DNA of 64,000 nt, taken from assembly GCF_016925675.1 (NCBI RefSeq), contig NZ_CP070506.1:4152501-4216500 (forward strand). The letters are read 5' to 3'. The translations under genes were made by a program, and so were the position numbers. Under the pieces are notes generated by a model that was not told the origin of the DNA, ran no database searches, and saw only the letters and a program-made list of their open reading frames with translations. Source of the DNA: Pseudomonas hygromyciniae. GTDB taxonomy: Bacteria; Pseudomonadota; Gammaproteobacteria; Pseudomonadales; Pseudomonadaceae. How positions within the stretch are numbered: position 1 is the first letter of the stretch; each line of letters starts with the position of its first letter. Shown here one piece after another: positions 1-9,195 of this stretch.

Positions 1-43
1 AAGCCGGCGCCTACAAGTTGCCGGGTACAAGGAAGACTTTTCC

Positions 44-1234
44 ATGACCGACGCGACCCAGGCGCCCTTACGCCCACTGGCCGACACTTCGCCTTCGGCT
101 ATCGTCGCCGGCTTTATCGCCATGATGACCGGCTACACCAGCTCGCTGGTGCTGATGTTCCAGGCCGGCCAGGCTGCTGGCCTGACCACTGCACAGATAT
201 CCTCGTGGATCTGGGCGATCTCCATCGGTATGGCGGTGTGCAGCATCGGCTTGTCCCTGCGCTACCGCACCCCCATCACCATCGCCTGGTCGACCCCAGG
301 CGCAGCGCTGTTGATTACCAGCCTGGGCGGGGTCAGCTACGGCGAGGCCATCGGTGCCTACATTACCTGCGCGGTGTTGGTCACGATCTGCGGCCTTACT
401 GGCAGCTTTGAAAAACTGGTCAAGAAGATTCCCGCCTCGCTGGCCGCCGCACTGCTGGCCGGGATCCTGTTCAAGATCGGCAGCGAGATTTTCGTCGCCG
501 CGCAGCACCGCACCGCCCTGGTGCTGGGCATGTTCTTTACCTATCTGATCATCAAGCGCCTGTCGCCCCGCTATGCGGTGCTGGCCGCGCTGCTGATCGG
601 CACTGCCTTGTCCGGATTGATGGGGCTACTGGACTTCAGCGGGTTCAGCCTGGAAGTGGCGACGCCGGTGTGGACCACACCGCACTTCTCCCTGGCGGCG
701 ACCATCAGCATTGGTATTCCGCTATTCGTGGTGGCGATGACCTCGCAGAACATGCCCGGCGTCGCGGTACTGCGCGCCGATGGCTACAACGTGCCAGCCT
801 CGCCGCTGATCACCGCCACCGGCCTGGCCTCGCTGGTGCTGGCGCCATTCGGCTCCCACGGTATCAACTTGGCGGCCATCAGCGCGGCCATCTGTACCGG
901 GCCCCACGCCCATGAGGATCGCAACAAGCGCTACACCGCCGCCGTGTGGTGCGGGATTTTCTACGGGGTCGCCGGGGTATTTGGGGCCACGCTGGCGGCG
1001 TTGTTCGCCGCATTGCCAAAGGAGCTGGTGCTGTCGATCGCGGCATTGGCGTTGTTTGGCTCGATCATCAATGGCCTGAGCATTGCCATGAATGAGCCCA
1101 AGGAACGGGAAGCAGCGCTGATCACCTTTATGGTCACGGCGTCGGGGTTGACGCTGTTCTCCATCGGTTCGGCATTCTGGGGGATTGTCGCGGGGGTGTT
1201 GACGCTGATGATACTGAACTGGCGCAAGGCCTGA
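44..1234 (+). CDS. benE: BenE family benzoate/H+ symporter
   Basis: This 396-residue hydrophobic protein probably imports benzoate or a related aromatic acid with protons across the inner membrane. Its sequence is an almost unbroken series of membrane helices from about residue 20 to the C-terminus, with an N-terminal TGYTSSLVL stretch and the GSHGINLAAISAAI motif near residue 275 that I associate with the BenE family. The ATG at 44 follows AAGGAAG at a usable distance. No benzoate catabolic genes are visible in the window, so substrate is inferred from family only. The gene ends at a strong hairpin that also serves the convergent yggL. The 43 bases before it hold no recognisable feature. Confidence 0.85.
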   Translation: MTDATQAPLRPLADTSPSAIVAGFIAMMTGYTSSLVLMFQAGQAAGLTTAQISSWIWAISIGMAVCSIGLSLRYRTPITIAWSTPGAALLITSLGGVSYGEAIGAYITCAVLVTICGLTGSFEKLVKKIPASLAAALLAGILFKIGSEIFVAAQHRTALVLGMFFTYLIIKRLSPRYAVLAALLIGTALSGLMGLLDFSGFSLEVATPVWTTPHFSLAATISIGIPLFVVAMTSQNMPGVAVLRADGYNVPASPLITATGLASLVLAPFGSHGINLAAISAAICTGPHAHEDRNKRYTAAVWCGIFYGVAGVFGATLAALFAALPKELVLSIAALALFGSIINGLSIAMNEPKEREAALITFMVTASGLTLFSIGSAFWGIVAGVLTLMILNWRKA

Positions 1235-1250
1235 TTATTACCCTGAAACG

Positions 1251-1278
1251 AAAAAGCGACCCGGGCGGGTCGCTTTTT
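1251..1278. terminator. Bidirectional intrinsic terminator between benE and yggL
   Basis: A near-perfect inverted repeat (AAAAAGCGACCCG / CGGGTCGCTTTTT) lies between the convergent stop codons of benE and yggL. It has an A-run on one side and a T-run on the other, so it can end transcripts from both directions. Confidence 0.85.
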
Positions 1279-1285
1279 CATGACA

Positions 1286-1630
1286 TCAGACAGCCGGATT
1301 GATCGGCTTTTCTGGGTGCCAGGCGTCCAGCAGTGCACTGACTTCAACGCGGGTCAGCTCTGGGCGAGCCTTGAGCCACGCTTCAACAGCGGCACGCTGT
1401 TCTTCGTTGACCGATCCACGGGTGGCTTTGCAGACCAGACCGAAGTCATCACCGCCAACGTAGTCCAGGCCATTGCCGTCCATCGCTTCAGTCAGGAATG
1501 CTTCGAGGAAAGCGTCAACCGCCTCATCGTCCAAACCTTCTTTGAAGTCCAGGTTCAGTTCGAAACCCAGCTCTTGAAATTCATCAACGCACAGTTTTTT
1601 GCGCAGACGCCGGGAACGGTTAGTCGCCAT
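1286..1630 (-). CDS. yggL: YggL family 50S ribosome-binding protein (DUF469)
   Basis: A small 114-residue protein of the YggL/DUF469 family, members of which associate with the large ribosomal subunit. The N-terminus MATNRSRRLRKKL is strongly basic, and the rest contains the characteristic ELGFELNLDF segment and an acidic middle. The reading frame is open for 22 more codons upstream, but the ATG at 1630 is preceded by AAGAGGA at good spacing and gives the usual family length, so I chose it. It lies alone, convergent with benE and divergent from dacB. The precise cellular role is not shown by the sequence. Confidence 0.85.
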   Translation of the reverse strand: MATNRSRRLRKKLCVDEFQELGFELNLDFKEGLDDEAVDAFLEAFLTEAMDGNGLDYVGGDDFGLVCKATRGSVNEEQRAAVEAWLKARPELTRVEVSALLDAWHPEKPINPAV

Positions 1631-1867
1631 TGGAACAATCCTCTTAAGTATTAACGGCCGGCACTCTACCAGTTTAAGGCGCGAATTGCCCGGCAATCCA
1701 AGACGGGTGGCACGTCAGGGCTAAAAAAAACCGTCATTTGCAGCTATCGTTGAGGCACAAGTAGCCCCACCTTGGGGCATAATGCCGACACTTTCATGAC
1801 CACTGGGGGATTTTCTTACATAGCCCCCGCTATATTCACCCTCCTATGCAGTAGGGTCTTACTTCTT

Positions 1868-3328
1868 ATGATCAAATCATTGCGCCCATTGTTACTCGCC
1901 AGTTTCCTTTTGCCCATGGCCCTCTCTGTCACCGCCGCCCCGATCAATACCACCTTGCCACCTAAAGTTCAGGAAGCCCTGCAGAAAGCCAAGCTGCAGA
2001 ACAATGCACTGTCCCTGGTGATGATTCCGCTCAATGGCCCCGGCACCGCCACGGTGTTCAATGCGGACGTCTCGGTCAACCCGGCATCGACCATGAAGCT
2101 GGTCACCACCTACGCCGCCCTGGAAATGCTCGGCCCCAACCATCAGTGGAAAACCGAGTTCTACACCGACGGCACCCTCAGTGGCGGCGTCCTGCGGGGC
2201 AACCTGTACCTCAAGGGCGGTGGCGACCCCAAGTTGAACATGGAGAAACTCTGGCTGCTGATGCGCGACCTGCGCGCCAATGGCGTTCAGCAAGTCACCG
2301 GCGACCTGGTACTGGATCGCGGCTTCTTTATCCAACCGCAATTGCCGGAATTCAACGACGACGGCAACGATGCCAACAAACCGTTCCTGGTCAAGCCGGA
2401 CGCCCTGCTGGTCAACCTCAAGGCCCTGCGTTTCGTGACCCGCAATGATTCGGGCCGGGTGCTGGTTTCGGTCGAGCCGCCGATTGCCAGCATCCAGATC
2501 GACAATCAGGTCAAGGCCACCAACGCCAAGCAGTGCACCGGTGACGTGCGCTACAACCCGGTCACCGCCGCCGACGGCAGCGTCACCGTGACGGTCAGCG
2601 GCCAGTTGGGCGATGGCTGCAGCTCGCAGACTTATCTGTCGCTGCTCGACCATGCCACCTACACCGCCGGCGCCGTGCGGGCGATCTGGAAAGAGTTGGG
2701 CGGTACTATCCAGGGCCGCGACGTACTGGCCCCGGTGCCGAAAACCGCCAAGGTCCTGGCCCGGACGTTCTCCCCGGATCTGGCGGAGATCATTCGCGAC
2801 ATCAATAAATACAGTAACAACACCATGGCCCAGCAACTGTTCCTCAGCCTCGGCGCGCAATACCGCACCGATGCCGACGGCGACGACGCCAAGGCCGCGC
2901 AGCGCGTGGTCCGCCAATGGCTGGCGAAAAAAGGCATAACGGCACCACATCTGGTGATGGAGAACGGCTCCGGCCTGTCCCGTGCCGAACGCGTGAGCGC
3001 CCGGGAAATGGCGACCATGCTGCAAGCCGCCTGGAGAAGCCCGTATGCGGCAGAGTTCATCAGCTCGATGCCGATTGCCGGCAGTGACGGCACCATGCGC
3101 AAGCGCCTGAAAACCACGGCCCTGCGCGGCGAAGCGCACGTCAAGACCGGCACCCTGAACACCGTGCGCGCCATTGCCGGCTTCAGCCGTGACAACAATG
3201 GCAATACCTGGGCCGTGGTGGCGATCCTCAACGATCCGAAGCCGTGGGGAGCATCGTCGGTGCTGGACCAGGTGTTGCTGGACCTGTATCGCCAGCCGAA
3301 GCTGGCGGCGGCTGCACCGGGCCTATAA
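1868..3328 (+). CDS. dacB: D-alanyl-D-alanine carboxypeptidase/endopeptidase (PBP4)
   Basis: A 486-residue periplasmic serine peptidase that trims and cuts cross-links in peptidoglycan. A signal peptide (MIKSLRPLLLASFLLPMALS, cleaved near Ala24) is followed by the three penicillin-binding motifs: STMK around residue 74-77 with the nucleophilic Ser, SNN in the KYSNNTM stretch, and KTG in VKTGTLN near the C-terminus. The long insertion between the first two motifs is typical of class C PBP4 enzymes. An upstream in-frame start at 1772 would add 32 residues before the signal peptide, so the ATG at 1868 is preferred. It ends directly before a large REP palindrome. Confidence 0.92.
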   Translation: MIKSLRPLLLASFLLPMALSVTAAPINTTLPPKVQEALQKAKLQNNALSLVMIPLNGPGTATVFNADVSVNPASTMKLVTTYAALEMLGPNHQWKTEFYTDGTLSGGVLRGNLYLKGGGDPKLNMEKLWLLMRDLRANGVQQVTGDLVLDRGFFIQPQLPEFNDDGNDANKPFLVKPDALLVNLKALRFVTRNDSGRVLVSVEPPIASIQIDNQVKATNAKQCTGDVRYNPVTAADGSVTVTVSGQLGDGCSSQTYLSLLDHATYTAGAVRAIWKELGGTIQGRDVLAPVPKTAKVLARTFSPDLAEIIRDINKYSNNTMAQQLFLSLGAQYRTDADGDDAKAAQRVVRQWLAKKGITAPHLVMENGSGLSRAERVSAREMATMLQAAWRSPYAAEFISSMPIAGSDGTMRKRLKTTALRGEAHVKTGTLNTVRAIAGFSRDNNGNTWAVVAILNDPKPWGASSVLDQVLLDLYRQPKLAAAAPGL

Positions 3329-3349
3329 ACAGCTTGCCAGCAAGCTTTG

Positions 3350-3485
3350 TTGTGGCGAGCGGGCTTGCCCCGCGCTGGGCTGCGAAGCAGCCCCAAAACC
3401 TGCCTTCGCGGTCTATCTGACGGATCTCAGTGAGGCGAGTGGGGCTGCTTCGCAGCCCAGCGCGGGGCAAGCCCGCTCGCCACAA
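3350..3485. repeat. REP pair forming a perfect 45-bp inverted repeat
   Basis: Bases 3350-3394 are repeated as an exact reverse complement at 3441-3485, separated by 46 bases. The arms begin TTGTGGCGAGCGGGCTTG. Related GTGGCGAGCGGGCTTG units occur in the 14.3, 33.3, 40.7, 55.4 and 57.2 kb intergenic spaces. It lies between the convergent dacB and diguanylate cyclase genes and may act as a transcription end or mRNA stabiliser. Confidence 0.9.
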
Positions 3486-3511
3486 CAAGCCCGCCCGCCA
3501 CAACCAGCCCA

Positions 3512-5911
3512 TCAGGCGGGTAGCGGCTGCGCCTCAACCCGATCCCGGCCCGCTTGCTTGGCCGCATACACCGCCGAATCGGCGCGCAACAACAAGCCAT
3601 CCACACCGTCATCGACCCGCCAACTGGCCACGCCAAAACTGGCCGTCACTGTGCCTACGCCCTCCATCGGCGTACTGCGCAGCACTTCCCACAATTCAAC
3701 CGCCAGGCTGTAGGCCTGAACGCCATCGGTGTTCGGACACAGCACCATGAACTCCTCGCCACCCAGGCGACAGAACACATCGCTGCGGCGTAAACGCTGG
3801 CTGATCCGCCGACACAGCTCCTGCAACACCCCATCCCCGGCGGCGTGCCCGTGCTGGTCATTGATGCGCTTGAAGTGATCGATGTCCAGCATGATCACGG
3901 CCAGTGCACCCGATGTGCGCCGCACCCGGCTCATCTCGGACTTCAGCCGGTCCTGGAAGTAGCGGCGATTATGGATACTCGTCAATGAGTCGGTGATCGA
4001 CAGCGCCCGCAGCTCCTCCTCCACCCGCTTTAGATCGGAGATATCCGACACATAGCCATGCCATAGCGTACCGCCGCCGGGTAACTCTTCCGGCGTCGCC
4101 TCGCCACGGATCCAACGCAAGCCGCGGCCTGGCAGTTGCACGCGATACTCTTCGCGCCAATGGCTCAATTGCAGCGCTGACAGGCGGATGGAGGCGCGGA
4201 TGCGTTCAGCATCGAGGGGATGAATACGCTCGAAGACTTGTTTGGCATCCTGTTGCAACAGCCCCGGATCGATTTCATAGATATCGCGCATACCGTCACT
4301 GGCGTAGATAAACCGCCAGTTTTCGTTGGGCTCCAGGGTGAACTGGAAAATCCCGCCCGGCACATGGGCACTGAGTTTTTTCAGCAAGCGATCCCGTGCC
4401 GCCAGGGCCTCATAGGCGCGTTTCTGCTCGGTGATATCCAGGCAGATCGCCAGGTGTCCGATCCATAAGCCATGATCGTCAAGCAATGCCGTCGCCAGCA
4501 TGTTCACGGTCAACTGGCTGCCGTCCTGGCGTACCAGCGTCCACTCCCGGGCCTCATGCAGGCTGTCAGCACCCTCCACCAGCATCGCCTGGCCCGGCAT
4601 GATCCGTTTGCCCAGCGCGAGGCTCAACTGCACGGCACGGCTTTCCAGCTCCGGCGCCAGGTGCAGGCTTTCGAGGGTCATGTGACCGAGCACCTGCTCC
4701 GCCGGATAACCCAGCATCTGCTCGGCACCGGCATTGAAGGTGTTGATCACCCCCCGCAGATCCGTGGCAATGATTGCCACCTGAGTCGCGGCGTTGAGCA
4801 CACTGCGCAACTGGCCGTGGGCGCCGCGCAGCTCATATTCGCGCTGGTGCAATTGCGCGGTGCGCTGTTGTACCAGCCTCACCGCCCGCTGACGCTGGCT
4901 GACCAGTACATAGAGCAAGGCACTGAGCAACAGGCTGAGCAAGCAGCCCATGGTCAGGATACTGGTGACTGCGGAGTGATTGGCCTGGGTAAATACCTGG
5001 CTGGGGCGCAGGCTCAGGGCGTAGACATGATCACCCAGAGTCAGCCGGCGAATCGCCTCCAGGCTGCTATCGCCCACGGCGTTACCCGACTCATACAACA
5101 CTCGCTGCTGATCATCGGAGGTATCGACAATCTGCATCACCAGATTGTCCCGCGCAGGCTTGGGCAAGCCGTCGGCCACCAATTGGCGCATGCTGATCAC
5201 CGCCATGACGAAACCATAGGGTTCGTTGTAGGACATTTGCGCGGTGCCCGGTCGGCTGACAGGTGCTACCAGCAACACCCCCATGGTATACGCCGGCTCC
5301 ACCCCCACCAGCGACATGGGTTGGGACACGGCGATGCTCCCGGAACGGTACGCCCGCTCAACGGTTGAGCGGCGCAGTGGCTGGGCCAGCAAGTCAAACC
5401 CCAGGGGCGAGCCGATCAGGCTTTGGGTCTGGCTATACAACACCGGCACATATTCGTCGCGCTCGCCCGCCGGCAAGAGCGCCCCGTTGTCGTTCAGCTC
5501 GCGAATGGAGAAAGGCGCGCCACGCTGGAGTGACACTTGTTGTTCGAACGCCTGGCGCTGATCGCGAAATATCCGTGGCGCCCAGGCATAGGCGCGCGCG
5601 CGCAAAAGCAGCGGCTGGGCGAACCCATCGAACTCTTCGCGGGAAACAGTATGGGAATTGACGAAAAAACGCCGCAGGCTGCCAAGACGCTGTTCCTGGT
5701 CTTCAAAACGCTCTTCCAGACGGCTAAAGCGTTCGTTGACCAACAACTGAAAACGCTGGCGGACCTCCTGCTGATTCAGATCGGCCGTGGCCAACGCCAG
5801 CACGGCGGTGAGCACCACGCCCACCAGCAAGACCACCGATGCCACCAGCCAAGCCGAGGCCTGTTCGCTGATAAAACCCAGTATTTTCGGGCGGACGGCT
5901 TGCAACGGCAT
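3512..5911 (-). CDS. CHASE-PAS-PAS-GGDEF diguanylate cyclase
   Basis: A membrane sensor of about 799 residues that probably makes cyclic di-GMP in response to an external signal. The order is: a membrane helix (about 15-40), a periplasmic CHASE-type sensor domain (to about 310), a second helix (TMGCLLSLLLSALLYVLV), two cytoplasmic PAS domains (about 370-625), and a GGDEF domain. The active site reads GGEEF (about 717-721), and RRSD five residues before it is an intact inhibitory I-site, so product inhibition is expected. There is no EAL domain. The ATG at 5911 is used; the frame also allows a GTG six codons upstream, and neither has a strong ribosome site. It stands alone. Confidence 0.87.
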   Translation of the reverse strand: MPLQAVRPKILGFISEQASAWLVASVVLLVGVVLTAVLALATADLNQQEVRQRFQLLVNERFSRLEERFEDQEQRLGSLRRFFVNSHTVSREEFDGFAQPLLLRARAYAWAPRIFRDQRQAFEQQVSLQRGAPFSIRELNDNGALLPAGERDEYVPVLYSQTQSLIGSPLGFDLLAQPLRRSTVERAYRSGSIAVSQPMSLVGVEPAYTMGVLLVAPVSRPGTAQMSYNEPYGFVMAVISMRQLVADGLPKPARDNLVMQIVDTSDDQQRVLYESGNAVGDSSLEAIRRLTLGDHVYALSLRPSQVFTQANHSAVTSILTMGCLLSLLLSALLYVLVSQRQRAVRLVQQRTAQLHQREYELRGAHGQLRSVLNAATQVAIIATDLRGVINTFNAGAEQMLGYPAEQVLGHMTLESLHLAPELESRAVQLSLALGKRIMPGQAMLVEGADSLHEAREWTLVRQDGSQLTVNMLATALLDDHGLWIGHLAICLDITEQKRAYEALAARDRLLKKLSAHVPGGIFQFTLEPNENWRFIYASDGMRDIYEIDPGLLQQDAKQVFERIHPLDAERIRASIRLSALQLSHWREEYRVQLPGRGLRWIRGEATPEELPGGGTLWHGYVSDISDLKRVEEELRALSITDSLTSIHNRRYFQDRLKSEMSRVRRTSGALAVIMLDIDHFKRINDQHGHAAGDGVLQELCRRISQRLRRSDVFCRLGGEEFMVLCPNTDGVQAYSLAVELWEVLRSTPMEGVGTVTASFGVASWRVDDGVDGLLLRADSAVYAAKQAGRDRVEAQPLPA

Positions 5912-5997
5912 AGGCAAAACTCGAAACACCAGCGTGCAGGGGCGCTACTTTGGCTAAGAGCTTAGTTATAGCCATCGAGCCCACTTTTGACCAGCGC

Positions 5998-6035
5998 AAA
6001 AAAGCCGCGAGACCGGAAAAATCCAGGCCCGCGGC
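5998..6035 (-). terminator. Intrinsic terminator of rlmKL
   Basis: On the minus strand GCCGCG pairs with CGCGGC across a 20-base loop and is followed by six T. It lies just past the rlmKL stop codon. Confidence 0.65.
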
Positions 6036-6046
6036 GTCAAGGTCGA

Positions 6047-8317
6047 TCAGCGTGCGGTGATTTTCCAGGCCCGGTGGATTTTCGGGTTACGGGCAAAATC
6101 CGGATCGATGGTTTTATCGCTGATTTCCTCGACGGCATAGCGCTCGCCCAGGTTGTCTTCCAACTGGAACTTGCGGAAGTTGTTGGAGAAATACAGCACC
6201 CCGCCCGGCGCCAGACGGGCCATGGCCAAGTCGAGCAACTGCACATGGTCACGCTGGACGTCGAACACGCCCTCCATACGCTTGGAGTTGGAGAAGGTCG
6301 GCGGGTCGATGAAGATCAGGTCGAACTCATCACGGCTGGCTTCCAGCCAGGCCATCACATCACCCTGCTCCAGGCGGTTCTTGTCGGAGAAGCCATTGAG
6401 GGATAGGTTGCGGCGCGCCCAGTCCAGGTAGGTTTTCGACAAGTCGACGCTGGTGGTGCTGCGCGCACCGCCCTTGGCCGCATGCACACTGGCAGTGGCG
6501 GTGTAGCAATACAGGTTGAGGAAGCGCTTGCCGGCAGCTTCTTTCTGGATGCGCATACGCATCGGGCGGTGGTCGAGGAACAGCCCGGTGTCCAGGTAGT
6601 CGGTCAGGTTGACCAGCAGCTTCACCCCGCCTTCGCTGACTTCAGTGAACTTGCCCTGGGCGCTCTGACGCTCGTACTGCTTGGTACCGCTCTGGCGCTC
6701 GCGGCGCTTGACCACCACGCGGCTCTTGTCGATGTTCAGCGCCTGGGGAATCGCGGCCAGGGCATCGAACATGCGTGCCGAGGCCTTTTCCGGGTCGATG
6801 GACTTGGGCGCCACGTATTCCTGAACGTGCACCCAGTCGTGGTACAGGTCGATGGCCATGGAGTACTCCGGCATATCGGCGTCGTACACACGGTAGCAAT
6901 CGACACCCTCGCGCTTGGCCCACTTGCCCAGCAACTTGAGGTTCTTTTGCAGGCGGTTGGCAAACATCTGCCCGCCTTCGCTCAAGCGCGCCTGCTCGAC
7001 CACCGGAGCCGGTGCCGGCGCGGGTTTGATCGGGTTACCGTTCTTGTTGTACTGACGCTCTTGCGGCTCGGTCGGGGCCTGGTCGTAAGCGGCTTGCTCA
7101 CGTTCGGCCTGGCGCTGTTCCGGGGTGCGGCGCTCGCCGGTCACGAACTGGTCCGGGTTGACCTTGATCAGCAGCAGCTTGCACGGCAACGCGCCGTTCC
7201 AGAACGAATACTGCTTGTGGCTGCGGATCCCCATGCGCTTGCCCAGGTCCGGAGCGCCAGTGAATACCGCCGCCTCCCAGCCCATGCACGCCTGGCGCAG
7301 ACGCTCACCGAGGTTCTGGTAGAGATACAACAGACTGGCTTCATCACCCAGGCGCTCGCCGTACGGCGGGTTGCAGATGACCAGGCCTTTCTGGTTCTGG
7401 TCCGGGCGCGGCTCGAAGGTGCCGACTTCGCCCTGGTAGATCTTGATCCAGTGGCTCAGGCCAGCGCGCTCGATGTTGTTGCGTGCGGGCTGGATCAAGC
7501 GTGGGTCTGCTTCGTAACCACGGATCCACAGTGGCGGTTTGTTCATGCCGATGGCCGCACGCTCGCTGGCTTCGGTGTGGAGTTTTTTCCACAGCGCCGG
7601 CACGTGACCGAGCCAGGCGGTGAAACCCCACTGCTCGCGATTGAGGTTGGGGGCCATGTCGGCCGCGATCATCGCGCCTTCCACCAGGAAGGTGCCGACG
7701 CCGCACATCGGGTCAGTCAAGGCGCCGTTTTCGGCGGCAATACGCGGCCAGCCGGCACGAATCAGAATCGCCGCCGCGAGGTTTTCCTTCAACGGTGCCG
7801 CGCCCTGCTGCAGGCGGTAGCCGCGCTGGTGCAGGCTATGGCCGGACAGGTCGAGGGAAAGGATCGCTTCGCCACGGTCCAGGCGCAGGTGAATGCGCAG
7901 GTCTGGGTTGATCTTGTCGATGGACGGGCGTTCGCCGGTCGGGCTGCGCAGCTTGTCGACAATCGCATCCTTGACCTTCAGCGCACCAAAGTGGGTGTTG
8001 TCGATGCCCGAGCCATGGCCGCTGAATTCCACCGCGAGGGTGCCATCAGGGACCATATGGTCTTGCCATTCGATATCCAGTACGCCGTGGTACAGGTCTT
8101 CGGCATCCTTCATCGGGAAGCGCTTGAGCACCAGCAACACACGGTTGGCCAGGCGCGACCAGAGGCACAGGCGGTAGGCGGTTTCCATGTCGGCCATGCC
8201 GCGCACGGCCGAGGTGTGCTCGCGGGCATCTTCAAGGCCAAGCCCGACGGCTTCCTCGATCAGCAGGCCTTCGAGGCCCTTGGGGCAAGTGAGGAAGAGT
8301 TCGTAACGGTCCGACAT
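6047..8317 (-). CDS. rlmKL: Bifunctional 23S rRNA methyltransferase RlmKL
   Basis: A 756-residue fusion of two SAM-dependent methyltransferases that modify 23S rRNA (m2G2445 by the N-terminal half, m7G2069 by the C-terminal half in E. coli numbering). The N-terminal half carries a THUMP RNA-binding region and the catalytic NPPYGERLG motif; the C-terminal half carries IDPPTFSNSKRM. A Lys/Gln/Pro-rich linker around residues 400-450 joins them. The frame is open 16 codons further upstream, but the start MSDRYELFLTCPKG at 8317 matches the usual N-terminus. The gene is divergent from rmf, another ribosome-related gene. Confidence 0.93.
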   Translation of the reverse strand: MSDRYELFLTCPKGLEGLLIEEAVGLGLEDAREHTSAVRGMADMETAYRLCLWSRLANRVLLVLKRFPMKDAEDLYHGVLDIEWQDHMVPDGTLAVEFSGHGSGIDNTHFGALKVKDAIVDKLRSPTGERPSIDKINPDLRIHLRLDRGEAILSLDLSGHSLHQRGYRLQQGAAPLKENLAAAILIRAGWPRIAAENGALTDPMCGVGTFLVEGAMIAADMAPNLNREQWGFTAWLGHVPALWKKLHTEASERAAIGMNKPPLWIRGYEADPRLIQPARNNIERAGLSHWIKIYQGEVGTFEPRPDQNQKGLVICNPPYGERLGDEASLLYLYQNLGERLRQACMGWEAAVFTGAPDLGKRMGIRSHKQYSFWNGALPCKLLLIKVNPDQFVTGERRTPEQRQAEREQAAYDQAPTEPQERQYNKNGNPIKPAPAPAPVVEQARLSEGGQMFANRLQKNLKLLGKWAKREGVDCYRVYDADMPEYSMAIDLYHDWVHVQEYVAPKSIDPEKASARMFDALAAIPQALNIDKSRVVVKRRERQSGTKQYERQSAQGKFTEVSEGGVKLLVNLTDYLDTGLFLDHRPMRMRIQKEAAGKRFLNLYCYTATASVHAAKGGARSTTSVDLSKTYLDWARRNLSLNGFSDKNRLEQGDVMAWLEASRDEFDLIFIDPPTFSNSKRMEGVFDVQRDHVQLLDLAMARLAPGGVLYFSNNFRKFQLEDNLGERYAVEEISDKTIDPDFARNPKIHRAWKITAR

Positions 8318-8744
8318 GGGCATTCCAGGCTTTTCAGCAATAAGTGAACGGGCGACGCATCGCACGTTCGGTTTTCAATCAAGCGCTTTTCTTGAAGAGC
8401 GCTCGCGTGGCACGAATGTGTGCCGTTCCACCCCGGCGTCCAGGCTTTATGGACCTTGATTGCCGGGGCAGATAGATAATTTTTGCAACAAAAGGAAATA
8501 TTCCGACCCTTCGTCGAATAATAACCGACTACAGACGGCGGGTATTCTCACTAAAGGATTAAACCCATCCTCTATACAGGGCACATCATAGCTGGCTTTG
8601 CCCAAAAAAAGGGGCGAAAAGCCATCCCAGCTTATGGCTATAGCATCGTTATCGTTACGTGCTTATGACAAAACGATCATTGAATCCATGTGACCTATTG
8701 GTTAGAACTCAACACAGGTTAGCGCCACAACGACGCTGACACAT
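8318..8744. other. Intergenic region, divergent rlmKL / rmf control region
   Basis: About 430 bases without a gene. It is more AT-rich than its surroundings, especially 8470-8720, as expected for promoters of the two divergent genes. I find no convincing small ORF, tRNA or intrinsic terminator. A small RNA here cannot be excluded. The structured segment just before rmf is listed separately. Confidence 0.5.
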
Positions 8745-8810
8745 TGGCTCGCCACGCCGGCAGCGAGCCACACCAACGGCAGAAAAACTCTGCCCGGCCT
8801 CGGACGAGGC
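8745..8810 (+). promoter_or_regulatory. Three consecutive hairpins in the probable rmf leader
   Basis: Three small perfect stem-loops follow each other directly upstream of rmf: TGGCTCGC/GCGAGCCA (8745-8770), GGCAGA/TCTGCC (8778-8794) and GCCTCG/CGAGGC (8797-8810). None has a T-run, so they are not terminators. Together they suggest a folded 5' untranslated region that could control stability or translation of rmf mRNA. The function is inferred. Confidence 0.5.
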
Positions 8811-8851
8811 TGAAGGATATCAAGACAGTCAACAAGTGAGGGAAACACCCT

Positions 8852-9067
8852 ATGAGAAGACTTAAGCGTGATCCGTTGGAAAGAGCATTTTTACGCGGAT
8901 ATCAGTATGGCGTTCATGGCAAATCCCGTGAGCTTTGCCCATTTACTCTACCGTCGGTACGCCAGGCCTGGATTAACGGGTGGCGCGAAGGACGCGGCGA
9001 CAATTGGGACGGTATGACCGGCACTGCGGGGATCCACAGACTCAACGAACTTCACGCCGTCGGCTAA
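8852..9067 (+). CDS. rmf: Ribosome modulation factor
   Basis: A 71-residue basic protein that binds ribosomes in stationary phase and helps convert 70S particles to inactive 100S dimers. The sequence (MRRLKRDPLERAFLRGYQYG start, then a Trp/Arg-rich middle) is recognisably the RMF family. The ATG follows GTGAGGG at suitable spacing. It is monocistronic, with a long structured leader upstream and a strong terminator 85 bases downstream. Confidence 0.95.
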   Translation: MRRLKRDPLERAFLRGYQYGVHGKSRELCPFTLPSVRQAWINGWREGRGDNWDGMTGTAGIHRLNELHAVG

Positions 9068-9152
9068 TCAGGGCACTTAACTCCGACAACCACCTTGAAG
9101 AATGCAACAACTTAACCACGCACGCCCCATCCGGGCGGCGGGCTTCGGCCCA

Positions 9153-9177
9153 GGGGCTCCTTCGAGGAGCCCTTTTT
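9153..9177 (+). terminator. Intrinsic terminator of rmf
   Basis: GGGGCTCC-TTCGA-GGAGCCC followed by TTTTT, a classic short GC-rich hairpin with a T-run. Confidence 0.88.
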
Positions 9178-9195
9178 AATGGCCGGACGTTCGCA

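Noticed and set aside
3350..3485. CRISPR array suspected from repeated palindromes
   Set aside because: The repeats are inverted pairs in single intergenic spaces, not direct repeats with regular unique spacers, and there are no cas genes.
6482..8347. Plus-strand open frame of 621 codons opposite rlmKL
   Set aside because: RlmKL motifs are intact on the minus strand, and the opposite frame has no domain signature.
8318..8744. Small RNA gene between rlmKL and rmf
   Set aside because: No intrinsic terminator or promoter pair clear enough to define one; kept only as an unexplained intergenic region.
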